A stretch of DNA of 64,000 bases from Muricoccus pecuniae (GCF_014199205.1 NZ_JACIJD010000004.1:62001-126000), one strand, 5' to 3'. Positions 49,521 to 58,242 are shown, counted from the first letter of the stretch. Notes: a model not told the origin generated them from the letters alone. Translations and numbers: made by a program.

Positions 49521-50989
49521 GCGGCGCGCCCTTCCCCCTGGCCATCGATCCCGCCGCGCGCCCTGCCCGCAGTGTGCCGGCCGACCTCGCCGCGCGCCTC
49601 CGCGCCGCCCTGCCCGAAGGCGTGGTGCTGACGGAGGAGGCGGACCGCACGGCCTATCTCGTCGAGGAGCGCAGCCTCTACCGGGGCGAGGCACCGATCG
49701 TGCTGCGGCCGCGCAGCACGGAGGAGGTGGCGACCGCCGTGCGGCTCTGCACCGAGGCCGGCGTCGCGATCGTGCCGCAAGGGGGCAATACCGGCCTCGT
49801 CGGCGGCACCGTCTCCGCGGCGCATGAGGTGCTGCTCTCCCTCGGCCGGATGAACCGCATCGAGGAGGTGGACCCCCTTAACTTCACCATGACGGTGCAA
49901 TCGGGCTGCGTGCTGGCCGATATACAGTCAGCGGCGGAGGCGGCGGACCGTCTCTTTCCCCTCTCCCTCGGCGCGCAGGGAAGCTGCCAGATCGGCGGCA
50001 ACCTCGCGAGCAATGCGGGCGGCATCAACGTGCTGCGCTACGGCAACGCGCGCGAACTCACCCTCGGGCTGGAGGTGGTGCTGGCGGATGGCCGCGTGTG
50101 GAACGGGCTGCGCGCGCTGCACAAGGACAATACGGGCTACGCGCTGAAGCACCTGTTCATCGGCAGCGAGGGCACGCTCGGGATCATCACCCGCGCCGTG
50201 CTGAAGCTCTTCCCCCGGCTGACGGACCGGCAGGTCGCGCTCTGCGCGCTGAACGATCCCAGCGACGCCCTCACCCTTCTCTCCATGGCGCGGGGCCGCG
50301 CGGGCGAGGCGGTGACGGCCTTCGAGCTGATCTCCTCCTTCGCGCTGGAGATCGTGGAGCGCCACACGGGCGGGCAGACGCCCTTCGCCGGGCGGCACCC
50401 GCTCTACGCCCTGGTCGAGCTGGCGGGGTCGGACCGGGACGGCACGCTGCGCCCCGCGATGGAATCCCTGCTGGAATCCGCCTTCGAGGCGGGGGTGGTG
50501 GCGGATGCCGTGATCGCGGAGAGCCTCGACCAGGCGGGCAATCTCTGGCGCCTGCGCGAGGGCATCCCCGAGACGCAGAAGAAGGCGGGGGGCAGCATCA
50601 AGCACGACATCTCCGTCCCCGTCTCCCGCGTGCCCGACTTCCTCAGGCGCGCGGGAGAGGCGGTGGAGACGGCGATGCCGGGGGTGCGGATCTGCGCCTT
50701 CGGCCATCTCGGCGACGGCAACATCCACTACAACCTCACCCAGCCCGAGGGGATGGAGAAGACCGCCTTCCTCGCCCAGTGGGAGCGGATGAACGCCGTG
50801 GTCCACGACATCGTCGCCGGCCTCAGCGGCTCCATCTCCGCCGAGCACGGCATCGGCCTGCTCAAGGCGGGGGAGCTGCTGCGCTACAAGGACCCCGTGG
50901 AGATGGACCTCATGCGGCGCCTGCGCGACGCGCTGGACCCCGCGCATCTCCTGAATCCCGGGAAGATGATGGGGCGTGGCGGGGGCTGA
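49517..50989 (+). CDS. FAD-linked oxidase (GlcD / D-2-hydroxyacid dehydrogenase type)
   Basis: This 490-residue flavoenzyme oxidises a 2-hydroxyacid. The FAD-binding PCMH domain has VPQGGNTGLVGGTV and QIGGNLASNAGGINVLRYG; the C-terminal FAD-oxidase cap shows GHLGDGNIHYNLTQP and HGIGLLKAGEL. D-2-hydroxyglutarate, D-lactate or glycolate are possible substrates; the clustered acid-handling genes favour a dicarboxylate-type hydroxyacid, which is an inference. The ATG at 49517 overlaps the MmgE/PrpD stop. The last 80 bases overlap the convergent IclR gene. Confidence 0.9.
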   Translation: MSGAPFPLAIDPAARPARSVPADLAARLRAALPEGVVLTEEADRTAYLVEERSLYRGEAPIVLRPRSTEEVATAVRLCTEAGVAIVPQGGNTGLVGGTVSAAHEVLLSLGRMNRIEEVDPLNFTMTVQSGCVLADIQSAAEAADRLFPLSLGAQGSCQIGGNLASNAGGINVLRYGNARELTLGLEVVLADGRVWNGLRALHKDNTGYALKHLFIGSEGTLGIITRAVLKLFPRLTDRQVALCALNDPSDALTLLSMARGRAGEAVTAFELISSFALEIVERHTGGQTPFAGRHPLYALVELAGSDRDGTLRPAMESLLESAFEAGVVADAVIAESLDQAGNLWRLREGIPETQKKAGGSIKHDISVPVSRVPDFLRRAGEAVETAMPGVRICAFGHLGDGNIHYNLTQPEGMEKTAFLAQWERMNAVVHDIVAGLSGSISAEHGIGLLKAGELLRYKDPVEMDLMRRLRDALDPAHLLNPGKMMGRGGG

Positions 50990-51683
50990 CCGAGAAGCCC
51001 TGCCCGTGCAGCAGCCCCGCCGCGATCTCCCGCGCCCGCGCGAAGCCCGCCTCCGTCTGCCGGCTAACGGGGCCGCTCACCACCAGCGCGCCAATGAAGC
51101 GTCCGTCGCCCTCGAAGACGGGCAGCGCGACGGAGGCGAGTTCGGGGTCGCGCTGCGCCGCCGTGCTGAGATGGCCGCGCGACAGCACCTCCGCGGCGAA
51201 GGGCGTCTCGCCGCCGGTATGGGCGAGCAGGACGTGCGCCGCCGCCCCGCCCGCGCGCAGCGGCAGGCGCTCGCCCGTCTCCACCTGCCGCCGCAGCGCG
51301 CGCGGCGCGTTGGCGCGGAGAAGGCAGACGCGGTCCTCGCCCTCCCGCGCGTAGAAGGCCGCACTCTCCCCCGTGCGCTCCGCCACGGCTTCGAGAACCG
51401 GCATCATGCGCGCGGGGAAGTCGGTGGTGGCGTGGTAGAGGGCGGCGAGGCGCAGCGGGGCGGAACCTGGGGCGTAGCGCCCGTCCTCCCCGCGCCGGAC
51501 ATAGCCGTGGGCGGCGAGGGTGCCGAGCATCCGGAGCAGCGTGGCCTTGTCCAGCCCGGTGATCGCGGCGAAGTCCCGCAGGTGCAGGCGCGGCCGCTCC
51601 TCGGTGAAGCAGGAGAGGACGAGAAGCCCGCGCTCCAGCACGCCGCTGGGCGGCGGCTCCCCTTCCGGCGCGCCTGCGGCCAT
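50910..51683 (-). CDS. IclR family transcriptional regulator
   Basis: This 257-residue regulator has an N-terminal winged helix (RGLLVLSCFTEE through GLDKATLLRMLGTLAAHGYV, about residues 18-65) and a C-terminal effector domain (YAREGEDRVCLLRANAPRAL). The last 25-30 residues run antisense into the FAD oxidase gene and look unlike a conserved IclR end. It probably controls the flanking catabolic genes: two near-identical operator-like elements lie before the lyase and the molybdoenzyme. Its own upstream region is the broken RelA/SpoT-like remnant. Confidence 0.9.
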   Translation of the reverse strand: MAAGAPEGEPPPSGVLERGLLVLSCFTEERPRLHLRDFAAITGLDKATLLRMLGTLAAHGYVRRGEDGRYAPGSAPLRLAALYHATTDFPARMMPVLEAVAERTGESAAFYAREGEDRVCLLRANAPRALRRQVETGERLPLRAGGAAAHVLLAHTGGETPFAAEVLSRGHLSTAAQRDPELASVALPVFEGDGRFIGALVVSGPVSRQTEAGFARAREIAAGLLHGQGFSVSPRHAPSSSRDSGDARGPARRAGAA

Positions 51684-51697
51684 GCCCTCCTCCCTCC

Positions 51698-52302
51698 ATC
51701 GCCGTCGATAGCCTCAATGAGGTGAAAACCGTCCTGGACAAGCTCCGGGATGGCGGGATCGGCCACGCCCAGCGGCCGAAGACCAAGTTTGCGAACCCGG
51801 CGCCCAAAGGTTACCGCGACGCCAACCTGATCGTGAAGCTCCCGGGCGGGATGCTCGCCGAGGTTCGGATTCACCTCAAGGCATCCTGGTTGCTAAGAAC
51901 CACGGGCATCACCACTACGAGGTGACGCGCAAGCTTGACGCCAAGCCGCGCACCGAATGGACCGAGCAGGAAACCCAGAGCCACGAGCACGCGCGCCAGG
52001 AATCGGTGGCGCTCTATCGGACCGCGTGGGAAGCTGCGACTGGAGGCAAAGTACCGTTGAAGAAGGCTCTTCCGCCGGCCGCCCAGAGCGCCCCCGACAC
52101 CCAGAGCGAAGGCTACACTTACCACGACTACGACGGGGCGATATTTCGCCGGCCCGCCTCGGGCGGTGGCGTGACCGACATCCTCCATAGTAGCGGGACC
52201 TGGAAGCCCTATCAGGGTACCAACAGGACCGATCCCTGGATGTTCGGCGAGAAGGTCTCCGACCCGCTAGCCGGCCGCGCCCAGGCGGGGGTCCCGTCCT
52301 AG
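51698..52302 (+). pseudogene. 5'-truncated, frameshifted RelA/SpoT-like nucleotidyltransferase remnant
   Basis: Two overlapping frames form one broken protein. The first (in frame from about 51698; GTG at 51722) reads SIAVDSLNEVKTVLDKL, then NPAPKGYRDANLIV and AEVRIHLKA; the second continues from 51883 with ILVAKNHGHHHYEVTRKLD to the stop at 52302. Joining them across a single missing base at 51881-51883 restores a pattern like the RelA/SpoT synthetase domain (NPKPNGYQS, EVQIRT, AxHxxY). The N-terminal part is absent where the remnant meets the iclR start. The family call is tentative; a real frameshift or a sequencing error are both possible. Confidence 0.6.
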
Positions 52303-52342
52303 TGGTGCACCGCTAGGCGCGTCCCCTCCCCCGAGGAGTTCC

Positions 52343-52507
52343 ATGCAGAACGATACGCCCTCCTCCCCTTGGCCAGCGCTGACACCCGAGGAGATGGAGA
52401 AATTCGACACCTACGAGGCCGGGATTCCTCGCACGGACACCGGCATCAAGCTCCCGGCTTATCTCCAGAAGATGCTTGACGACGCCAAGGAGAGGCGGCG
52501 GCGCTAG
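52343..52507 (+). CDS. Small hypothetical protein, 54 residues
   Basis: The frame starts at ATG 52343 with GAGGAG 5-10 bases upstream and ends at TAG 52507. The protein is polar, begins MQNDTPSSPWPALTPEEMEK and ends in a basic KERRRR tail. It was not recognised. It lies 40 bases after the RelA/SpoT-like remnant and may have arrived with it, for example as a small partner protein; that is only a guess from position. Confidence 0.55.
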   Translation: MQNDTPSSPWPALTPEEMEKFDTYEAGIPRTDTGIKLPAYLQKMLDDAKERRRR

Positions 52508-52543
52508 CCCCCTGTCTTCCCGTCATGACGCGAGGATGAGGGG

Positions 52544-52873
52544 ATGCTTCTCCTCGTCAACATCGAAGCGGTCCCCTCCTGCGCTTGCGACAGCATCATT
52601 GAGGGCCTCTTCAAGGCGATGGCGGAGCCGGCCCCGGGCCGAGGCGCCTCTATCTGGGATCCCCGTCCCAACCTCTTTCTCCGCTGGCATGTGGAGGACT
52701 GGACGGCCCGGATGCAGGCGATCGCGCAGAAGATCCGCGACGCCCTGGACACCTTCCCGACCGGCCGCGGCACCTTTCGAGCTTCGCAAGGCCTCCCTGC
52801 CGTCCGGCTTGACCTGCCCCGGGCCGGTTCCTACGCTTGTGGTTCATTCAATAAAACGAACTTCATTCATTGA
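52544..52873 (+). CDS. Hypothetical protein, 109 residues, doubtful
   Basis: This frame has moderately protein-like sequence (VNIEAVPSCACDSIIEGLF, RWHVEDWTARMQAIAQKI) and a GAGG/AGGGG stretch before the ATG. It was not recognised. Its last residues are encoded inside the operator-like element at 52843-52874, which suggests either that the original gene was cut off here or that the frame is not real. It belongs to the same odd interval as the RelA/SpoT-like remnant. Confidence 0.4.
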   Translation: MLLLVNIEAVPSCACDSIIEGLFKAMAEPAPGRGASIWDPRPNLFLRWHVEDWTARMQAIAQKIRDALDTFPTGRGTFRASQGLPAVRLDLPRAGSYACGSFNKTNFIH

Positions 52874-52874
52874 A
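52843..52874. promoter_or_regulatory. Operator B, probable IclR-type site before the molybdoenzyme gene
   Basis: The element has TTCATTCA at 52843 and again at 52862 (19 bases apart), the second leading into the palindrome TTCA-N5-TGAA (52862-52874). It aligns without gaps to 45513-45544 and ends 52 bases before the molybdoenzyme ATG, almost the same distance as in operator A. Confidence 0.65.
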
Positions 52875-52926
52875 GCAACGGGAAGGGCGTCGCGACGGTC
52901 GCTTCCCCGGCACTGAGGCCCGGACC

Positions 52927-55239
52927 ATGACGGACACCCGCGACGACGCCATCCCGCGCACCCACAGCTCCCACTGGGGCGTGTTCCGCGGCCATTGGGA
53001 GAGCGGGCGGCTTGTCGTCGCGCCGCATCCCGCCGACCCCGATCCCTCACCCCTGTTGCAGAACTTCCCCGACGCGCTGCGCCACCGCGCCCGCATCGCG
53101 CGCCCCATGGTGCGCCGGGGCTGGCTGGAGCGCGGCCCCGGGCCGGACAGCCGGCGCGGGCGCGACGAGTTCGTGGAGATGGGCTGGGATGAGGTGCTCG
53201 ACCTCCTCGCGCGCGAGCTCGCGCGGGTGCGGGACGAGCACGGGCCGGGCGCGGTCTTCGGCGGCTCCTACGGCTGGTCCTCCGCCGGGCGCTTCCACCA
53301 CGCGCAGAGTCAGGTGCACCGCTTCCTGAACACCTCGATCGGCGGCTACGTCCGCTCGGTCAATTCCTACAGCGCCGGCGCCTCGGCGGTGATCCTGCCG
53401 CATATCCTCGGCCCGTTCGACGCGGTCTGCCGCCGCCACGTCACCTGGAAGCAGGTGGTCGCGCATACCGATACCGTGCTCGCCTTTGGCGGCATGGCGC
53501 TGAAGAACAGCGCGGTGGCGAGCGGCGGGGTCAGCGCGCATGTCGAGCGCGGCTCCATGGCGCAGGCGCGGGCGCGCGGCACGCGCTTCATCCTCGTCTC
53601 CCCGCTCCGCAGCGACCTGCCGGAGGAGGCGGGCGCGGAGTGGCTGGCCCCCGTGCCGGGCACGGATGTCGCCCTCATGCTCGGCCTCGCCCACACCCTT
53701 GCGACGGAGGGGCTGCACGACACGGATTTCCTCGCCCGCTTCTGCGTCGGCTATCCGCAGTTCGAGCGCTACCTCCTGGGGCAGGCGGACGGGCAGCCCA
53801 AGAGCGCGGAATGGGCGGCCGCCATCTGCGGCATCAAGGCCGGGCGGATCGCGGAGCTCGCGCGGCGGATCGCGCGCGGGCGCACCCTCATCACCGTCGC
53901 GCAGTCGCTCCAGCGCGCCGAGCACGGCGAGCAGCCCGTCTGGATGGCGGCCGTGCTGGCGGCGATGCTCGGCCAGATCGGTCTGCCCGGCGGCGGCTAC
54001 AACTACGCGCTCGGCAGCCTCGCCCATTACGGCAAGCAGCAGAACGCCGTGCCCATCCCGACCCTGTCGCAGGGCACGAACGGGGTGGCGAACTTCATCC
54101 CCGTCGCGCGCATCGCGGACATGCTGCTGAACCCCGGCGCGCCCTTCGACTACAACGGCCGCCGGATGAACTACGCGGACATCCGGCTCGTCTACTGGGC
54201 CGGCGGGAATCCCTTCCACCACCACCAGGACCTGAACCGGCTGCGCGAGGCCTTCGCGCGGGTGGACACGCTGGTCGTCCACGAGATCGCCTGGACCGCG
54301 ACGGCGCGCCACGCCGACATCGTCCTCCCCTGCACCATGACGCTGGAGCGCGACGACATCGGCGCCGCCGCGACCGACCCGCTGATGGTGGCGATGAAGA
54401 AGCTCGCCGAGCCCTTCGGCGAGGCGCGGGACGACTACGCCATCTTCGCCGACCTCTCCCGCCGCCTCGGCGCCGAGGCGGCCTTCACCGAGGGGCGCAC
54501 GGCGGAGGAGTGGCTGCGCCATCTCTACGAGCGCACGCGGGCGGCGCTGGAAGAGAAGGGCCTACCCGCCCCCTCCTTCGACGAGTTCTGGCGGGACGAG
54601 GAGGTCCACCTCCCCTCCGCCCCCGACGATGGCGGCATCATCCGCGCCTTCCGCGAGGACCCGGAGGGCCACCCGCTGCCGACCCCGAGCGGCAAGGTGG
54701 AGATCTTCTCCGAAACCGTCGCGGGCTTCGGCTACGACGACTGCCCCGGCCATCCCGCCTGGCTGGAGCCGGTGGAGAGGCCGGACGCGCGCCACCCCCT
54801 CCGGCTCGTCGCGAACCAGCCGCACACCAAGCTGCACAGCCAGCTCGATTTTGGCGGCTACAGCGCGGCCTCCAAGCGCCGGGGCCGCGAGGTCGCGCGC
54901 ATGAACCCGGTGGATGCGGCGGCGCGCGGCATCGCGGAGGGCGACATCCTCCGCCTGTTCAACGACCGCGGCGCCTGCCTCGCCTCCGCCTCCATCACGG
55001 AGGACGTGCGGCCCGGCGTGGTGCAGCTTCCCACGGGCGCCTGGTACGACCCGGCTGATCCGGCGGAGAGCAAGCCCCTCTGCGTCCACGGCAATCCGAA
55101 CGTGCTGACGCGCGACGCCGGCACCTCCCGCCTCGCCCAGGGCTGCACAGGCCAGCTCACCGTGCTGGAGGTGGAGCGCTTCGAGGGGAACCTGCCGCCG
55201 ATCGCGGCCTTCGAGCCGCCCGTGCCCGCGCGGCGCTGA
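52927..55239 (+). CDS. Molybdopterin S/N-oxide reductase family protein (BisC-like, cytoplasmic)
   Basis: This 770-residue protein is a DMSO-reductase-family molybdoenzyme closest to biotin sulfoxide/TMAO reductases: SSHWGVFRGHWESGRL, SVNSYSAGASAVILPHIL (probable Mo-ligand Ser region), GGNPFHHHQDLNRL and LRLVANQPHTKLHSQLDFG. It has no Tat signal and no iron-sulfur Cys motif, as expected of cytoplasmic BisC. It may reduce a sulfoxide or N-oxide. The ATG at 52927 is preferred over a TTG at 52870, which would fall within operator B. It ends the putative IclR regulon. Confidence 0.88.
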   Translation: MTDTRDDAIPRTHSSHWGVFRGHWESGRLVVAPHPADPDPSPLLQNFPDALRHRARIARPMVRRGWLERGPGPDSRRGRDEFVEMGWDEVLDLLARELARVRDEHGPGAVFGGSYGWSSAGRFHHAQSQVHRFLNTSIGGYVRSVNSYSAGASAVILPHILGPFDAVCRRHVTWKQVVAHTDTVLAFGGMALKNSAVASGGVSAHVERGSMAQARARGTRFILVSPLRSDLPEEAGAEWLAPVPGTDVALMLGLAHTLATEGLHDTDFLARFCVGYPQFERYLLGQADGQPKSAEWAAAICGIKAGRIAELARRIARGRTLITVAQSLQRAEHGEQPVWMAAVLAAMLGQIGLPGGGYNYALGSLAHYGKQQNAVPIPTLSQGTNGVANFIPVARIADMLLNPGAPFDYNGRRMNYADIRLVYWAGGNPFHHHQDLNRLREAFARVDTLVVHEIAWTATARHADIVLPCTMTLERDDIGAAATDPLMVAMKKLAEPFGEARDDYAIFADLSRRLGAEAAFTEGRTAEEWLRHLYERTRAALEEKGLPAPSFDEFWRDEEVHLPSAPDDGGIIRAFREDPEGHPLPTPSGKVEIFSETVAGFGYDDCPGHPAWLEPVERPDARHPLRLVANQPHTKLHSQLDFGGYSAASKRRGREVARMNPVDAAARGIAEGDILRLFNDRGACLASASITEDVRPGVVQLPTGAWYDPADPAESKPLCVHGNPNVLTRDAGTSRLAQGCTGQLTVLEVERFEGNLPPIAAFEPPVPARR

Positions 55240-55248
55240 GGGCCGTCC

Positions 55249-56385
55249 CTAGCCCTCCACCTCGTGCAGGGTGAGGCCGGGGGCGAGCGCCCGCCCCGCC
55301 CCGGCAGCGCCGAGCCCCTCCAGCCCCGCCCGGGCGGCGGCGGCCCCCGCGCGCCAGCGGTCCTGCAGCGTGGCACGGGAGAAGTCGAAGAGCTTGCCCG
55401 GCCCGGCCTCGTCCAGCGAGGCGCGGTAGCCCAGCCGGAGCAGTGTGAGCGCGCCCTTGCTCCCCTCCCTCTCCGCCTCGGCCAGCAGGGGCGCGAGCGC
55501 GGCATCCTCCCGGCTCTCTGCGGGCAGGCCATCGGCAAGGCGGCGGAGCAGGTCCCGCAGCCCGTATTCCCGCGCCGCGGCCTCGATCATCCTGAGGGTC
55601 TGGTTGCCGAAGGCGAGATCTCCCGCCCGCGCGATCGAGGCGCCGAGGGAGCGCGGCCGGCTGCCCCGCTCCGCGAAGAGATCGACGAGCACGGCCAGCC
55701 TCTCCCCCGCTTCGTCTCCCGCAAGCAGGAGGTCGAGCGGCAGGTTCGAGGCCAGGCCCCCATCCCCGAGCAGCCGCCCCTCCACCTCCACGGGGGCGAA
55801 GACCGGCAGCAGGGCGCAGGAGGCGAGGACGTGGCCGGGCCCGATCCGGGCCCCGCGGGCGCTGTCGAACACCACGCGCTCGCCGCTCTCCACATCGGTC
55901 GCCACCAGCGTCAGCCGCGGGGCGGCGGGGCCGTTCAGCAGGTCGAAATCCACGCAGTCCGGCAGGCGGCGGAGCAGCGGCTCCAAGTCGTAGAGCGCCG
56001 GGGCGGCTCCCGTGCCGGATTGCAGGAGGCGCGGGCTGAAGACGCCGGGCCGCCCGAGGGTTAGGGTGCGGATGGCCGCCATCTCGTTGTAGGTGCGGCG
56101 CCAGGCGCCCTCGGCCGGCGGCGGGCCGAGCAGGAAGGAGGTCCAGGGCATCGGCTCGTCGGCCGCGGACATCCAGAAGCGCCGCAGCGCCTCCGCCCGC
56201 CTGCCCGGCGGGTTGCCCGCCACGATCGCCGCGTTCACCGCGCCCGAGGACACGCCGATCACCCAGCCCGGCGGGCCCTGCTCGTCCAGCACCTCGCAGA
56301 CGCCCGCCTCGAAGGCGCCGAGCGCGAGCCCCCCCGACATCAGGAGGACCGTTCCAGCCCGCCCCTCCTTCCCCACTCCATCCAT
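55249..56385 (-). CDS. Patatin-like phospholipase
   Basis: This 378-residue lipid acyl hydrolase has the patatin oxyanion motif SGGLALGAFEAGV, the nucleophile elbow IGVSSGAVNAAI and the catalytic Asp in LLGDGGLASNLP. No signal peptide or beta-barrel domain is visible, so it is probably cytoplasmic. The ATG at 56385 has GGAG-like sequence upstream. It is convergent with the molybdoenzyme gene, 9 bases apart. Confidence 0.9.
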   Translation of the reverse strand: MDGVGKEGRAGTVLLMSGGLALGAFEAGVCEVLDEQGPPGWVIGVSSGAVNAAIVAGNPPGRRAEALRRFWMSAADEPMPWTSFLLGPPPAEGAWRRTYNEMAAIRTLTLGRPGVFSPRLLQSGTGAAPALYDLEPLLRRLPDCVDFDLLNGPAAPRLTLVATDVESGERVVFDSARGARIGPGHVLASCALLPVFAPVEVEGRLLGDGGLASNLPLDLLLAGDEAGERLAVLVDLFAERGSRPRSLGASIARAGDLAFGNQTLRMIEAAAREYGLRDLLRRLADGLPAESREDAALAPLLAEAEREGSKGALTLLRLGYRASLDEAGPGKLFDFSRATLQDRWRAGAAAARAGLEGLGAAGAGRALAPGLTLHEVEG

Positions 56386-56502
56386 CGCGCCGCTCCGGTT
56401 CCGCCGATCGTCACCACCGCCCAGACCGCAGCGGCGGGATGCCGTCCGCGCCGGGGCACCCGGCGGGGAGCGGTCGGGACTACCGGCTCCATCCCGGGCT
56501 GA

Positions 56503-56527
56503 GGAACCGGGCAGGACGGCGCGGGTT
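56503..56527 (+). promoter_or_regulatory. Weak EcfG-like promoter
   Basis: GGAAC at 56503 is followed after 16 bases by GGTT at 56524, one mismatch from the EcfG consensus GGAAC-N16/17-CGTT. It would drive the 56682 and 57239 genes. The intergenic stretch 56386-56681 holds nothing else that I can support. Confidence 0.3.
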
Positions 56528-56681
56528 GCGCCGCAGCATCCCGGGCCGCGCCGGGCGGGCGGGATCAAGGCTCCGCGAGCACGGCATTCGGCCCTGGGCT
56601 CCTTAACGCAGGTTAGAGGGAGCGGTGGCCGGCGAGGGAACAATCGCGCGTTGTCCTGCCATCCCAGGAGTTCCCCGGCCC

Positions 56682-57242
56682 ATGCTTCCCATGACCGACC
56701 GCACGGCCCGGGAACCCGACCTCCCCTCCGGAGGCCTGCACCTGCGCGAGCCCGCCCCGGCCGGGCCGGGCACGCGCCGCATCCTCGGCCCGCTCGCCCT
56801 CGGGCCCGGGCTGCTCTCGGCCCATGCGGGCAGTGCCGTGCTCGCCGAGGCGGCCGGTGCCTGGGCGGCGGCCGCGAGGTCCCCCGCCCTCTCGCAGGGC
56901 TTCGCCGGTCTGCGGCGGGAGGCGGAGGCGGGCGGGTGCCGGATCGGCCTCCTGCTCTCCGGGCTGGGCATGGTGGCGGTGGGCGGCACTCCCTGGATCG
57001 CGCCGCGCGAGCTCCTCTTCCCCACCCCCTCCGACACGGCGCGCGCCGCCCTGGCGGGATGGGCCGCGGACAGGATGGCGGCCGGGCTGCTCGGGCTCCA
57101 GCAGCGCGCGCTGGACCTCGGCGAGGTCGAGGCGGCGCGGCTCCTGCGCGATCTGGCGGAGGGATTCCTGGCCCAGTCGCGGGAGATCGTCCCTCTCTCA
57201 CGCTCCACCGCCCCCGGCCTCACCGGGAGGATGGCACGATGA
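56682..57242 (+). CDS. Hypothetical protein, 186 residues
   Basis: This Ala/Gly/Leu-rich, mostly helical protein was not recognised. It has a moderately hydrophobic helix near residues 87-105 (RIGLLLSGLGMVAVGG) but no clear export signal. The ATG at 56682 has AGGAG 11 bases upstream; one at 56691 is possible. Its stop overlaps the start of the DUF2243 membrane protein (ATGA), so the two are translationally coupled and probably act together. Confidence 0.7.
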   Translation: MLPMTDRTAREPDLPSGGLHLREPAPAGPGTRRILGPLALGPGLLSAHAGSAVLAEAAGAWAAAARSPALSQGFAGLRREAEAGGCRIGLLLSGLGMVAVGGTPWIAPRELLFPTPSDTARAALAGWAADRMAAGLLGLQQRALDLGEVEAARLLRDLAEGFLAQSREIVPLSRSTAPGLTGRMAR

Positions 57243-58012
57243 CGCGGCCGGGCCTCGCCGCCGGCGTCCTCGGCTTCGCGCTCGGCGGCTTCTTCGACGG
57301 GATCATGCTGCACCAGGTGCTGCAGTGGCACCACTTCCTCTCCCTCGTGCCGGGGGAGGCGCTGCGGAACATCGAGGCGCAGATCCTGGCGGACGGGATG
57401 TTCCACGTCGCCGTCTACCTCATCACCGCCATAGGCCTTTGGCTGCTCTGGCGGGCGCGAGGCGGGCTGGCGCCGTCGGGCGCCGGGCGGGGCGTGCTCT
57501 CCGCGACCCTGCTCGGCTTCGCCGTCTGGCAGCTGGTGGACGTGGTCGTCTTCCACTGGATCATCGGCATCCACCGGATCCGGGTGGACGTGCCGAACCC
57601 GCTGGCCTGGGACATCGGCTGGATCGTGGTGGTGGGCCTGCCGCCCTTGGCAGCAGGACTCTGGCTGGCCCGGACCGCCCCGCCGCCCTCCCGGGGCGGG
57701 ATGGGCGGGGGCGCCGTGGCCGCCTCGCTCGCGGCCCTCTGCATCGGCTCGGCCTCGCTGGCCTCCCTGCCGCCGCCGGGCGTGACCACGGCGCTCGTCC
57801 TGTTCCGCCCGGGCATCAGCCCGGACGCCGCCTTCGCCGCCGCCATCGCAGCGGGCGGGCGCGTGGCCTGGAGCGACCCGAGCGGGAGCCTTCTCGCCGT
57901 CGATCTCGGCGAGGACGGCTCCACCTGGGAACTGCTGCGCGGCGGGGCGCTCCTCGTCGGGCGCTCGCCCCTCACGGGCGGCTGCCTCGGCTGGACGCGG
58001 CTGCGGGTCTGA
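57239..58012 (+). CDS. DUF2243 domain-containing membrane protein
   Basis: This 257-residue protein has about five membrane helices. The conserved DUF2243 features are GGFFDGIMLHQVLQWHHF near the N-terminus and DVVVFHWIIGIHRIR further on, with several His/Asp residues near the membrane face that could bind metal or haem. About 85 soluble residues follow the last helix, a longer tail than I expect for the family. Function is unknown. Confidence 0.8.
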   Translation: MTRPGLAAGVLGFALGGFFDGIMLHQVLQWHHFLSLVPGEALRNIEAQILADGMFHVAVYLITAIGLWLLWRARGGLAPSGAGRGVLSATLLGFAVWQLVDVVVFHWIIGIHRIRVDVPNPLAWDIGWIVVVGLPPLAAGLWLARTAPPPSRGGMGGGAVAASLAALCIGSASLASLPPPGVTTALVLFRPGISPDAAFAAAIAAGGRVAWSDPSGSLLAVDLGEDGSTWELLRGGALLVGRSPLTGGCLGWTRLRV

Positions 58013-58104
58013 GGCCGCATTTTCGCGGGGGGGGCGCACGGCCCCCGGGAGCCATTCCGCTACTCGGTGCCAGGGAAGAAGGCCTTCCCTGGCACCACCT
58101 CCCC

Positions 58105-58242
58105 CTAGCCGAGGGAGGCGATCATCGCGAAGGCCGTGAACCCGCCGAGGACGAGCACCGCCACCAGCCCCAGTACCAGCATCCCGTCCGGCGCCCGTCC
58201 TGCCGGTGCGCCCGTGCTCTGTGCCTTGCTCTCGCTTGCCAT
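58105..58242 (-). CDS. Small single-helix membrane protein, 45 residues
   Basis: The protein has a polar N-terminus (MASESKAQSTGAPAG) and one C-terminal membrane helix (LVLGLVAVLVLGGFTAFAMI). The ATG at 58242 is preceded by GGAGG at about 8 bases. An upstream element matches the EcfG stress-sigma promoter exactly. It is probably a stress-induced membrane peptide; no family is recognised. Confidence 0.7.
   Translation of the reverse strand: MASESKAQSTGAPAGRAPDGMLVLGLVAVLVLGGFTAFAMIASLG

Noticed and set aside
52476-52916. Alternative 146-residue frame overlapping the 109-residue one
   Set aside because: Composition is Arg/Ser/Pro-rich as in shadow frames, and it crosses the operator at 52843-52874.
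56603-56616. TTAA-N6-TTAG before the 56682 gene as a CtrA box
   Set aside because: The spacer is 6 rather than 7 and one base differs.
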